64,000 nt of DNA from assembly GCA_037349315.1 (NCBI GenBank), contig JBAIAC010000004.1:41233001-41297000 (forward strand), read 5' to 3'. The position numbers and the translations under genes are program-made. This stretch comes from Chelydra serpentina. Lineage: Eukaryota; Chordata; Testudines; Chelydridae. The notes beneath the pieces were generated by a model, which did not search any database, had not been told where the DNA came from, and saw nothing but the letters and a program-made list of their open reading frames with translations. Numbering within the stretch: the stretch's first letter is position 1; every line of letters begins with the position of its first letter. This document shows, piece by piece, positions 54,431-64,000 of this stretch.

Positions 54431-55029
54431 AGAATGCCCTGCTAGCATGGTTAAATATTACAGTGGTGAGCACTTTAAAACTCCTAAAATAAAGAGCAAT
54501 GCCTCCCTTTATACCACTTATCACAACTGCAGTGCTATTGCACAGGGGAAAAGGAGATCTATTAAGTAACCTGGTATCAAACAGGGTGAAACAGCAGATT
54601 TAAAAAAATGTTTTGGCTAAAGTAAGGATCTCCCCAGTAACGACCTCCCCAGAACTGAAACTGATCTTCGCAAGGTTTGAAAAAGTTCCCTTACCATTCT
54701 TCCTGTTCCTTTCTTCCCTTGTTCCCTGGACTAGAGGTGGAAATGCTGAAGTTCTGTGGGACATGTCTGTTCTTGTGTTATTTCTAGTCTGACCAGAAAC
54801 AAGGAGTACATGAAATCTCATGAGAGCATATTTTCATGAAATGTCCAGGCCAGTTTTGCAGACTCAAGCAGTTTGTATAGTTTAGATAAGCATCTATGCT
54901 TTTAGGTATTCATCCACACTAAACCAAACCTAAAATTATGTGGAGGATTATCTGTCTCTAAACAAGACATATAACTGAAAGAAATCCTAATAGGAAGCTG
55001 CAGTAAATAAAGTCTCCTCTTCTTCCTTC
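54431..55029. other. Non-coding DNA, nothing recognised
   Basis: No supported features. Confidence 0.45.
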
Positions 55030-55902
55030 TGTGACGGGGCAAGGCCAGAGGGCTATAGGAAAGTGGTAAGGAACCAGTATGTTAGCCCCAGGCTAAACAA
55101 ATCCCTGATACCTTATGGCAGTTACTCCAGGTTAATCAATGTCCGCCGGCTCCCTCGACAGCTTTGAGGAGCAGTGGGTGCTGTCTGAGGTTCTCTGCTT
55201 GGTCTCCCCATCCGGTCTCCTCATTTTGAACCTTTGACCCTCACTCTGATCCCTGTTTTTTATTAGTTGTCCCCCATAATTACTTGGTCCCTGGGTCCAG
55301 TGGTCCCTCCCGCTAGGCTGGGGGTAGGACCTTTAGAAGTGGGCGGGCTCATGCCCGCCCACCTCCTGGGTATCCAATAGGTCCAGGTTAATCAAGACAC
55401 CTGGGGCCAATTAGGAACTTTCCAGAAGGCAGGGAGGTTAATTGAGACACTTGCAGCTAATCAGGGGCTGGCTGAAACTAGTTAAAAGCCTCCCAGTGAG
55501 TCAGTGAGGGGCACATGTCAGGAGCTGTGGAAGGAGGTTGCGTGTGAGGAGCTGGGAGCAAGAGGCACTAGGAGCTGAGAGTGAGAGGGCGTACTGCTGG
55601 AAGATCCTGTGGTGAGGATAAAGAAGATGTTGGGAGGAGTCCATGGGGAAGTAGCCCAGGGAGTTGGAGCTGTCGTGCAGTTGTTCCAGGAGGCACTCTA
55701 AACAGCTGCAATCCACAGGGCCCTGGGCTGGAACCCGGAGTAGAGGGTGGGCCTGGGTTCCCCCCAAAACTCCCAACCCCTGATCAGACACAGGAGGTGT
55801 TAACCTGGACTGTGGATTGTACTAGAGGGGAAGATCTCTGAGGCAAGCAGAATCCGCCAATAAGCGCAGGACCCACTGAGGTAGAGGAGGAACTTTGTCA
55901 CA
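55030..55902 (+). mobile_element. Solo LTR with TGTGAC...GTCACA ends and 4-bp target duplication
   Basis: Begins TGTGACGGGGCAAGGCCAG and ends GAACTTTGTCACA. The 4-mer CTTC flanks both sides (55026-55029 and 55903-55906). GC-rich with CCAATTAGG and CCAATAGG motifs, TTAAAAG (about 55483) as a possible TATA variant, and CGCCAATAAGCGC near the end supplying a polyadenylation-like AATAAG. It is a well-defined reptile ERV-type LTR of about 870 bp with no internal genes attached. Confidence 0.85.
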
Positions 55903-55906
55903 CTTC

Positions 55907-57335
55907 CTATGGCCTCTAGCCACCCACTAATTATCTGATTAGTATGGCAGTGTGCAGTTACTTGAAAGGACCATATTTGGATATCTGCCATCTGTTTTTG
56001 GTACTTATAGACTCAGAAGCACTGGAAAACACAGAGGTGTTGCTTTTCTTCCTTAGTGGAATTCTGGTAAAGGCAATAAAGTTACACCACAGATAAAGTC
56101 CCACCCCCCCTTTTTTAAAGGTTTACGACCACTGTTTACATTTTGCTTTAAAGAAACAAAACCCCAATACAGAGAACAAATGCCACTTTATAGAATTCAC
56201 ACTGTTAAAAATCAGTCTTTTATGTAAATATAAAACCATTCGGAGACTGAAGCTGAGGCAGAACACACTAGCTCACGTATTGAGCAGGCTATCTCAATGG
56301 AACATATGACAACACTAGTGCTCTAGGGTCTGCACTGTCTCCCTCTTTGTCTCTGGGTGCAGTCACAGGCTTTGGTTATGAGTGATAAAACCCTAAATAG
56401 CCTGGGACCAGCCTACCTGAGAGTACACCTGTCCCCATGCTATCCTGCCACAGCTGTGATCAGCAGGGATGCTCAAGATGGATCCCCATCATTATAAAAG
56501 GGAGTGGGTTGCTGGAAGGGGTTGTCTGAGAGGGCTCCAGGCCTCTTAAACTTGCTCCCTGCTCCCTCCTCTTGGTCCATAATGGCCCACATTTGGGGAC
56601 TTTATGGGCATTTTGCAAAAGACATCCGTCTCATAGTGTTTCTGGAGAAGGTGCTTCTATAATGGAGTGGGAAAGAATTTCTGTAGGTGTCTGGCTGGCT
56701 GAGTTACTGTTGAATTGATCATTTCATGCTGCTGAGATTTAATTGTATTGTTAATTATGAGTTAGGGCACATGGAGCCTTTGATATGTGTCTTGAGTTAT
56801 CTAATTTTTTTTTTTAAAGGATGCATCAGTTACCTTCACTACCGTAGCTATAGGAGGTAATGTCAAGAGTGTGTTTGAAAACTTTTGAAGTCAACTGAAT
56901 TGAGAAAATGTTGGCATCTTTTAGTAATTTGCTAAAGAGAGAAAGTTGTTTTACTCTAGAATTTCAGTCCTTTTAAAAACAGACAACACTTTGTCCCACT
57001 TGCGGGCAGTGATCTGTTACCACCGGAAACATTCTTCAGATGACAACGCTGTCTCTCACTGCAGCACTGGTATCTTCCTGGCCCATTTGTCCGAAATTTG
57101 GCCTTCACTTCTCTACTCCTAGGATAGAGACAGAGTCCCCTTGGATTTCATTATGCTTTACCCATACATCATCAAGCAAATGCTTTTCAGAATGAAATAA
57201 AAGGCAATAATATAAATGCAATATGCTTAAACAGAACATTGTGCTTCTCTCCAAATGAGCATTACATAGCAATAACATGAGCAATAAAATTATAATTACT
57301 AATTCCTTTGTCAACTTTCCCTTGGAAAACTAATG
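55907..57335. other. Non-coding DNA, nothing recognised
   Basis: No repeat ends or coding signatures supported. Confidence 0.45.
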
Positions 57336-57340
57336 AAGAA

Positions 57341-57382
57341 TTTAATTGTTCAAGACTAACAGACTAGTCTTGAACAATTAAA
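57341..57382. repeat. Perfect 18-bp-stem hairpin
   Basis: TTTAATTGTTCAAGACTA (57341-57358) is exactly complementary, inverted, to TAGTCTTGAACAATTAAA (57365-57382) with loop ACAGAC. Not part of any element I recognise. Confidence 0.9.
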
Positions 57383-57929
57383 ATTTAAAGAATTTTAAAG
57401 AAAGAGTCTCAATAGGTTATACAATCCAAATTTTACTAAAATAAATTATTTAATCTATTTAAATACATAAAAAATAATGACCAGGCAGATGGAAAAATAT
57501 AAGTTTACTTTGAGATATGGGAGAACTCATTTCATTTAATTCTGAACCTACTCAAACAATGTGGGTTTAGAATTCAAGAGAAGAACATAACTTTTTACAC
57601 CATTCTTTTTGGAAATTAAACTCCTCAACCTGCTGGCCCTGTTCCCCTTCTTTCCCTCCCACCCATCTCCAGACCTTATTACTCTCCCATTCCTATACTG
57701 GTTTCCAGTGTTCTTTTCTTCATGAGAGAGCTCCTCCTTTACACTGCCAGCCTGAGCCAGCTGTCCCGAGACTTCACAATAAGACGTGTGAGTGACACTG
57801 GAAACAGAACCTCCGTAGTGTCAGTGAGCTGTTTCTAAAGTAAAAAAAAAAATGTGAAGGGCAGGAAAACATCTTAATGTGTTCTTTGGTACAGTTTGAT
57901 AGTCAAATAGTCTGATTAATGGTCTAATA

Positions 57930-58040
57930 CAGAGGTTCTCAACCCTCACTTGAAGCTCAAAACTGCTTGGCAGCAACTACTGTAATTTTAATCAATTTAA
58001 TTAAAATGGATTCTTATTCTGATAAGACTGTAAACTACTG
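57930..58040. mobile_element. Short hAT MITE with perfect 8-bp target duplication
   Basis: CAGAGGTTCTCAACC at the left and GTAAACTACTG at the right; GTCTAATA lies on both sides (57922-57929 and 58041-58048). Only 111 bp remain, probably after internal deletion. Confidence 0.85.
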
Positions 58041-58639
58041 GTCTAATATATGAGCTGAAGCCTTGCTGTGGCTTCTAACAGACTTCTGTTCCAAAGAAGG
58101 AGAATGGCCTTTTCCACTATAGACCCCTATTCCTGAATGCAAGGAAGCCCCAATCGAACTTGTGGCAAAAGAATGGGGCCTGCAAACATTAAAAAAGTTC
58201 ATCACTACTCAGATGTCCTTCAGTTGTTTGAAATTATTACTTTAAGACGTGTATAAGGATCATGTACATGAGGGGTAAAGTTAAAAGAAAACATTGGCAT
58301 AAATGTGTATAATACTTTTTCCCATTACAGTACACCTCCTAAACCCATGTGAATGTCATTGATTTTGTACAAATCACAAAAGAATACAGACATTGTGTAA
58401 ATAGTTTCAGTGGAGAAATGAGGTGGAAAACCTCATTTTACAGTAGAAAGAATAAATAGTATGGCTTACCACTCGACAGAGCTAAAAGCCACTGAGCTTT
58501 AGAGATGGCTGTTCATTTCCCAGGGCTGCTAGATCAAATACAGTATAAAGCAATGAATTTCAACATCGAGTTTCACGTAACAGTACCAAGCCTCAAATGT
58601 TTTTTTGTTTTGTTTTTGTTTTTTTAAGAAAAAACAGTT
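58041..58639. other. Non-coding DNA, nothing recognised
   Basis: No supported features other than a T-rich run near 58600-58625. Confidence 0.45.
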
Positions 58640-58860
58640 TAGGTCAGATTCTGATTTCCTTTATACCAGTATAAATCCAAAGTAACATGATTAACTTCAG
58701 AGGAGTTATTTTAGATTTACTCTGGAGTAAGTGAGAGCAAAACCTAGCTCCAAAATAATTGAAATCTCTATGGGCCAGATCCTGAATTCTTTATTCAGTT
58801 CTGTCTCAGGCAAATACCCACTGAAGTAAAGAAGATGTTGCCTGAATAAAGACTAAGTAG
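58640..58860. repeat. Two adjoining palindromic MITE remnants
   Basis: First (about 58640-58745): TTATACCAGTATAAATCCAAAGTAAC opposed to GTTATTTTAGATTTACTCTGGAGTAAG. Second (about 58770-58860): CCTGAATTCTTTATTCAG opposed to GCCTGAATAAAGACTAAG. More AAATCAATGGGA-type pieces follow at 58975 and 59070. Old hairpin elements clustered together. Confidence 0.5.
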
Positions 58861-60686
58861 AAACAGAACAATGACTGTAAGACTGGGACTAATATTTATA
58901 GGAGTTAGCAAATTACAATGAATTTCTCATACTACAGATTTACTGCACTGAGAGGGCCTAATGCTAATCCCATTGAAATCAATGGGAGTTTTTCATTATT
59001 GGTTACACAGTTATGGTGAATATTATGAGAATGCTTAGTCTGTACCACATATTGGATCTGCTCCTGCTCCCATTGAAATTAATGGGAAGCAAATTAGAAC
59101 CATTACAAATGGGCTTGGAGAATACAATTTATTTTTATCATTTCAATGGATAACAATGTTTATTTTTGTTATCAATTTATGTATTACGTTATCAATTTAA
59201 TTTTTCACAGCTGCACAAAATTATGGGTTTTACTTTTTTTCTATTTTCATTCATTTAAATTTTCACAATTGTGGGAAATTATGGGGGTGTTCAGACAATA
59301 ATTATTTAATGTCAGACATTGAGGTTCAAAAAATGAATGCTTATAACCATTAAAACACAAGCTGTCAACATCACATCTTAAACTACATAAAGTAAATATC
59401 CTTAAATCAAACTCTGATAAGTTCTGCAAGAAGCCCTCCTTCCTTTGCCTATCTGTAAACATGGACTATTATTGACAGAAATATTTTTAATTGGTCTGCA
59501 TGTGTACGGTGACATTAATGTTTACTGACATTTACCGATAGAAATCTAATAGTTCTAAGCCTAATTATAGAGCGTGAAAGTGTTTGCTCTAACTGTTGGT
59601 AGAGCTGCTGTTTGAAGAGATGCAGGTTCTTCATAACCACCTCTGGCTTCATTTCTCAGTCATAACACATGGCTCATATCTTCAGTCTCATATGTGGGTC
59701 TCTACCTTGTGAATCTGCATCTTTAAAAGCATGGGGGAGAGGGGAAGGAATTACTCCAAACCGTGTTTCTGGGGGGGATGCTACAAGTAATGTACAAGGA
59801 AACTGAACTCTAACATTTTCTTTTTAAAAGGGCATCTTCTCAAATTTGTCTTGAATTGATTAAATGTGGCTCAGAGCAAATCAGTTTGACCACACTGAAA
59901 ACAACACCTTGCAATTTAACATCTATATCCACAGATCAAAGTTGGGACAGGTAAAAGGGCATGTTCCTGGAGAAATGGACAGAAAAAATTAAGGGACACA
60001 AAAATGGTATCAGAACAATGTGATTTACATTGAATGGTGTCACAGTAGTGTCATAATTCTGTCTATATTAATAAACAGTGCTGCGAGAGATTTAAAAAAA
60101 AATCACTTACAACACAAACATATGTGGCTAGTCATTTAGTGCTCTATGGAATGGAGTTAGAATGAGCAAAAGAATATAAATGTAGCCAATATCTATGTTA
60201 CACAATGTTATCACAAGGCAACACGATTTTAGTGGATTTTTATGTAATATTACAGGGGAAATATGGCCATTAAATAGTATGTGACCTAATTGTTTAAGGG
60301 CCTGATTTCTGAAAGCCTTACTCATGTGAGTCATCCCATTGATTTCACTATCAGCAAGCAGTATAGAAACCATCATTTAGTAGTTTGCTTTCCATTCTTT
60401 TTGTTACTGCATTGGGATTTCACTAACCTTTTCCACTATTTATTGCTGATTAGTAAATAATGTTCCTCCTGGGATGAAGTAATTTGTTTCCCACACAGTA
60501 ACATAAATGCTAAATACTGAAGTTTTTGCTGAAGTTAAGAGATGATGAATAATTTTAGAATGAAAATAAAGCATTCTAAATTCCCATAGATTTCCCAAGG
60601 GTATTCATACAACACCTCTCACAGTATACTAATCATATATAATGATTGGATTTTATTACATCCCTATTTTTTATTTGTCTGTCTTC
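58861..60686. other. Non-coding AT-rich DNA with minor hairpin-element traces
   Basis: A CTTACTCATGTGAGT-type trace lies at about 60296-60365. No gene signatures. Confidence 0.45.
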
Positions 60687-60798
60687 TAATTATTTGTTAC
60701 CTGTCCCTTTACAATAATAAATGACTTTAAAATGTGTATATATATATACACATTTTAAAGTAATTTATTATTGTAAAGGGACAGGTAACAAATAATTA
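60687..60798. repeat. 112-bp near-perfect palindrome
   Basis: Two 56-base arms meet without spacer at 60742/60743; the outer end is TAATTATTTGTTACCTGTCC and the centre GTGTATATATATATACAC. Only one mismatch was found, G60723 opposite A60762. It can form a long hairpin or cruciform. No target duplication or MITE-type terminus was recognised. A TATACA-type microsatellite follows immediately. Confidence 0.95.
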
Positions 60799-60870
60799 AA
60801 CATATACATATACATATACACACAAATAAAACATATACATATACACACATATACATATACACACACACAA
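60799..60870. repeat. (ACATAT)n/(AC)n microsatellite
   Basis: Degenerate ACATATACATATAC and ACACACAC runs fill the space between the palindrome and the SINE. Confidence 0.9.
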
Positions 60871-60900
60871 TTATACTGAGGGGAAATGCATATGTAATGA

Positions 60901-61073
60901 GGGGGGATAGCTCAGTGGTTTGAGCATTGGCCTGCTAAACCCAGGCCAATGAGTTCAATCCTTGAGGGGGCCATTTAGGGATCTGGGGCAAAAATTGGGG
61001 ATTGGTCCTGCTTTGAGCAGGGGGTTGGACTAGATGATCTCCTAAGGTCCCTTCCAACCCTGATATTCTATGA
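60901..61073 (+). mobile_element. tRNA-derived SINE with CR1 tail (best preserved)
   Basis: tRNA-like head with A box TAGCTCAGTGG (60908-60918) and B box GAGTTCAATCC (60951-60961), body GGGCCATTTAGGGATCTGGG, then a tail from about 60998 (ATTGGTCCTGCTTTGAGCAG) to TGATATTCTATGA. The tail matches the last about 75 bp of the CR1 copies (for example 40296-40370) almost base for base. Such SINEs have no gene; they borrow CR1 reverse transcriptase by sharing its 3' recognition end. Confidence 0.95.
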
Positions 61074-61074
61074 A

Positions 61075-61817
61075 TGGGTTGTCACCCCTAGGGTGCAGTC
61101 TGGGAGCCATGGAAACCGCTGCACCCCTCTAAGACACACAAATGGGTTGGAGACACAGCCAGCCTGTGTTATCACCCAACACAACAGCAGGTAGCTCCAC
61201 TCACCCAAACTGAGCTACCTGAGTGCAAACAGCAGACTCCAGCCAATTTCCCAGCTCCCCAGGCACACACCCCACTCTGGAGTATACACCCAAAATTATA
61301 CCATCTTGCACTGCACAGGGAACTGTACAATATAAGATCATAAATAGTTCACCCCTCGCTCATTGTGGAGAGGAATATGCAACAAGTGTGTGTTAACCAA
61401 GCTGAGATTTTCCACAGACATTTCAGCCAAAGGCACACTGGTTTAGATAAAGCAAAAAATGTTTTTATCTACAAAAAGATAGATTTAAGTGATTAAAAGT
61501 GATAGCAAACAGATTAAAGCAGATTACCTAATAAATACACATAACTGCAAACTAAGCCTAAAATACTAGAAATATTGGATATGAATTAGCAGTCATTCAC
61601 CCTGGCTGAGGATACAAGCAGTCCACTAGGTTTCCACACAGACTAGAAATCCATTTAGCCTGGGACCAGCACTTCCCCCATTCTGTCTTTGTTCTGCAGG
61701 TGTGGATAGTGAGGCCAGTAGATGATGTCACATCTCACCTTACATAGCTTTAACATATGGCAGGAACCCTTTTTCCAAAAACAGTTCCCAGCCTAGTTTA
61801 TGGAAAAATACAGGTAC
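61075..61817. mobile_element. Probable LTR-derived sequence, unclassified
   Basis: GTTGTCACCCCTAGGGTGCA and the moderately GC-rich block up to 61320, followed by an A-rich part (about 61440-61560), resemble reptile ERV LTR material. Neither terminus nor target duplication could be fixed. Confidence 0.35.
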
Positions 61818-62356
61818 TGTAGTGGGGCAACTACCCCACTCCTGAAGAACAGGGGGTTAAAAGCAGCCCTGGAGAGGGCTACAGCTGTGAAAGGCTGATT
61901 GGGGAAGCAGCCACAGCTGGGGCCATGCCCCAATCAGGCCACAGCTGGCCCTATAAAAGGGCTGTGAGCCAGAAGCTGGAGGAGTCTCTCTCTAGCTTTG
62001 GAGAGAGATGGATCTAGCTGCCTAAAGGAGAAAAGGGTACCTGAAGTGGAGCAGGGCTGGGGAAAAGCAAGAGGGGCTTGGGGGCTCCAGCCTGGCAACT
62101 CCCTAGGCTACAGGCCTTGTTTAAGGCCAAAAGCTACTGGGGCTGCAGAGGGGCAGTGCAGAGATAGGCAAAGGCAGCAGGTCCTAACCCCTTGCCAATG
62201 ATGAGTGGCCATTAAAAACTGCAGTCTGCCCCAGTGAGCGGGGGTGAGATAATGACTGACAGTAGCCACTGAGGCAAGATGGGTTTATAGGGTTGGGGGT
62301 TCCCCTGGGAGGGGAGTCCCAGACTGTGGGGGTACTGCTGGGGCAGAAACCTGAGG
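61818..62356 (+). mobile_element. LTR-like promoter-bearing sequence, cut by CR1
   Basis: Starts TGTAGTGGGGCAACTACCCC. CCCCAATCAGG (about 61928) lies about 20 bp before CCTATAAAAGGGC (61950), a CCAAT-TATA order. Downstream follow G-rich stretches typical of LTR R/U5. The expected right end is absent because the CR1 tail begins at 62357. Open frame 61998-62201 has no family motif. Confidence 0.5.
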
Positions 62357-64000
62357 TATCATAGAATCATAGAATCTCAGGGTTGGAAGGGACCTCAGGA
62401 GGTCATCTAGTCCAACCCCCTGCTCAAAGCAGGACCAACCCCAACTAGATCATCCCAGCCAGGGCTTTGTCAAGCCTGACCTTAAAAACCTCTAAGGAAG
62501 GAGATTCCACCACCTCCCTAGGTAACCCATTCCAGTGCTTCACCACCCTACTAGTGAAAACGTTTTTCCTAATATCCAACCTAAACCTCCCCCTCTTCAA
62601 CTTGAGACCATTACTCCTTGTTCGGTCATCTTCTACCACTGAGAACAGTCTAGATCCATCCTCTTTGGAACCCCCTTTTAGGTAGTTGAAAGCAGCTATC
62701 AAATCCCCCCTCACTCTTCTCTTCTGCAGGCTAAACAATCCCAGTTCCCTCTGCCTCTCCTCATAAGTCATGTGCTCCAGCCCCCTAATCATTTTTGTTG
62801 CCCTCTGTTGGACTCTTTCCAATTTATCCACATCCTTCTTGTAGTGTGGGGCCCAAAACTGGACACAGTACTCCAAATGAGGCCTCACCAGTGCCGAATA
62901 GAGGGGAATAATCACGTCCCTCGATCTGCTGGAAATGCCCCTACTTATACAGCCCAAAATGCCGTTAGCCTTCTTGGCAACAAGGGCACACTGTTGACTC
63001 ATATTCAGCTTTTCGTCCACTGTAACCCCTAGGTCCTTTTCTGCAGAACTGCTGCCCAGCCATTCGGTCCCTAGTCTGTAGCAGTGCATGGGATTCTTCC
63101 GTCCTAAGTGCAGGACTCTGCACTTGTCCTTGTTGAACCTCATCATATTTCTTTTGGCTCAATCCTCTAATTTGTCTAGGTCCCTCTGTATCCTGTCCCT
63201 ACCCTCCAGCGTATCAACCACTCCTCCCAGTTTAGTGTCATCTGCAAACTTGCTAAGGGTGCAGTCCACACCATCCTCCAGGTCGTTGATGAAGATATTG
63301 AACAAAACCAGCCCCAGCACCGACCCTTGGGGCACTCCACTTGATACCGGCTGCCAACTAGACATGGAGCCATTGATCACTACCCGTTGAGCACGACCAT
63401 CCAGCCAGATTTCTATCCACCTTACCGTCCATTCATCCAGCCCATACTTCTTTAACTTGCTGGCAAGAATACTGTGGGAGACTGTATCAAAAGCTTTGCT
63501 AAAGTCAAGAAATAGCACATCCACTGCTTTCCCCTCATCCACAGAGCCAGTTATCTCATCATAGAAGGCAATTAGGTTAGTCAGGCATGACTTGCCCTTG
63601 GTGAATCCATGCTGACTGTTCCTGATCACTTTCCCCTCCTTTAAGTGGTTCAGAATTGATTCCTTGAGGACCTGTTCCGTGATGTTTCCAGGGACTGAGG
63701 TGAGACTGACTGGCCTGTAGTTCCCCGGATCTTCCTTCTTCCCTTTTTTAAAGATGGGCACTACATTAGCTTTTTTCCAGTCATCCGGGACCTCCCCCGA
63801 TTGCCATGATTTGTCAAAGATAATGGCCAATGGCTCTGCAATCACATCGGCCAACTCCTTTAGCACCCTCGGATGCAGTGCATCCGGCCCCATGGACTTG
63901 TGTTCGTCCAGCTTTTCTAAATAGTCCCGAACTACTACTTTCTCCACAGAGGGCTGGTCACCTCCTCCCCATACCGTGCTGCGGAGTGCAGCTGCCTGGG
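62357..64000 (-). mobile_element. Young CR1 LINE, 3' part (continues beyond the window)
   Basis: Tail ATCATAGAATCATAGAATCT at 62357, then on the minus strand the RT C-terminus to N-terminus up to 64000. Over the first 1.2 kb it is nearly identical to the copy at 42150, and it retains the 11 bases deleted there. It is the most intact CR1 RT in the window. It interrupts the LTR-like sequence to its left. Confidence 0.95.
62445..63947 (-). pseudogene. CR1 reverse transcriptase with a single in-frame stop
   Basis: Both halves (63159-63947 and 62445-63146) lie in the same frame, separated by one TGA at about 63157 where other copies have TGG in LEDWAKRN. Upstream half: [64 protein letters not shown]. 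Downstream half: [14 protein letters not shown] through [14 protein letters not shown] to the natural stop. The frame also extends to the window edge without another stop being evident, so this may be a recently inactivated copy. Confidence 0.95.

Noticed and set aside
55581..55841. 86-codon frame in GC-rich DNA
   Set aside because: Lies wholly within the solo LTR at 55030-55902 and has no protein signature.
60901..60975. Functional tRNA gene
   Set aside because: The A and B boxes belong to a SINE head: the acceptor stem does not close and a CR1 tail follows.
61951..61960. TATA box of a host gene
   Set aside because: CTATAAAAGG is preceded by a CCAAT motif inside an LTR-like sequence with no downstream coding frame of note.
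1..64000. Host protein-coding gene
   Set aside because: No set of frames with splice-like borders and a recognisable cellular protein was found; all confident protein matches are to LINE or Penelope-like proteins. Divergent small exons could still be missed.
1..64000. CRISPR array, operon or other prokaryotic structure
   Set aside because: No regularly spaced identical repeats with unique spacers and no compact gene organisation; repeats are eukaryotic transposons.

Overview
This window is a stretch of vertebrate nuclear DNA, most likely from a turtle. The evidence is the repeat population: a near-full-length CR1 LINE with two ORFs and several other CR1 copies; three tRNA-derived SINEs whose 3' ends are CR1 tails (the tortoise SINE architecture); MIR-like SINEs; long LTRs with TGTGAC/GTCACA-type ends; Penelope-like elements; and many short hAT, PIF/Harbinger and Tigger-like non-autonomous DNA transposons (MITEs). 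Calls to families rest on pattern recognition, not on a database search.

I find no convincing host gene. The open frames that read as protein belong to retrotransposons (CR1, an L3-like CR1 group, L2, Penelope-like), and nearly all are interrupted. The rest reads as an intergenic region or the inside of a very long intron.

Layout. 1-450: tandem repeat and a hairpin DNA element. 2996-4790: a segment that was copied into a Penelope-like composite with inverted ends, a 12-bp target duplication and hammerhead-ribozyme-like motifs. 8.9-19.9 kb: old LINE, MIR and MITE remnants, a TG/TA microsatellite beside an inverted repeat, an L2 fragment, an hAT MITE and an unclassified broken coding-like region. 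20-23.3 kb: a probable solo LTR carrying a Harbinger MITE, a SINE and a nested MIR. 26-35 kb: LTR-like sequence, a 7SL RNA pseudogene, L3-like CR1 remnants, a reverse-strand LTR. 36-40.5 kb: two complete hAT MITEs, a SINE, another hAT and a 1.8-kb CR1. 42.1-46.5 kb: near-full-length CR1 on the minus strand with ORF1 (zinc-finger-like plus SGNH esterase) and ORF2 (APE endonuclease plus reverse transcriptase). 48.6-56 kb: second Penelope-like inverted pair, LTR fragment and two solo LTRs with target duplications. 57-61 kb: hairpins, hAT and a 112-bp near-perfect palindrome next to a SINE. 61-64 kb: LTR-like sequences, then a young CR1 leaving the window.

The parts interact as a transposon ecosystem. 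CR1 supplies the retrotransposition machinery; the SINEs share its 3' tail and presumably use it; MITEs sit inside LTRs, SINEs and LINE remnants and give a relative insertion order. The least routine observations are the two Penelope-like inverted terminal arrangements with hammerhead-like motifs, the perfect 142-bp copy inserted into a MITE hairpin, the 112-bp palindrome, and a 7SL pseudogene that seems to have lost its central S domain.
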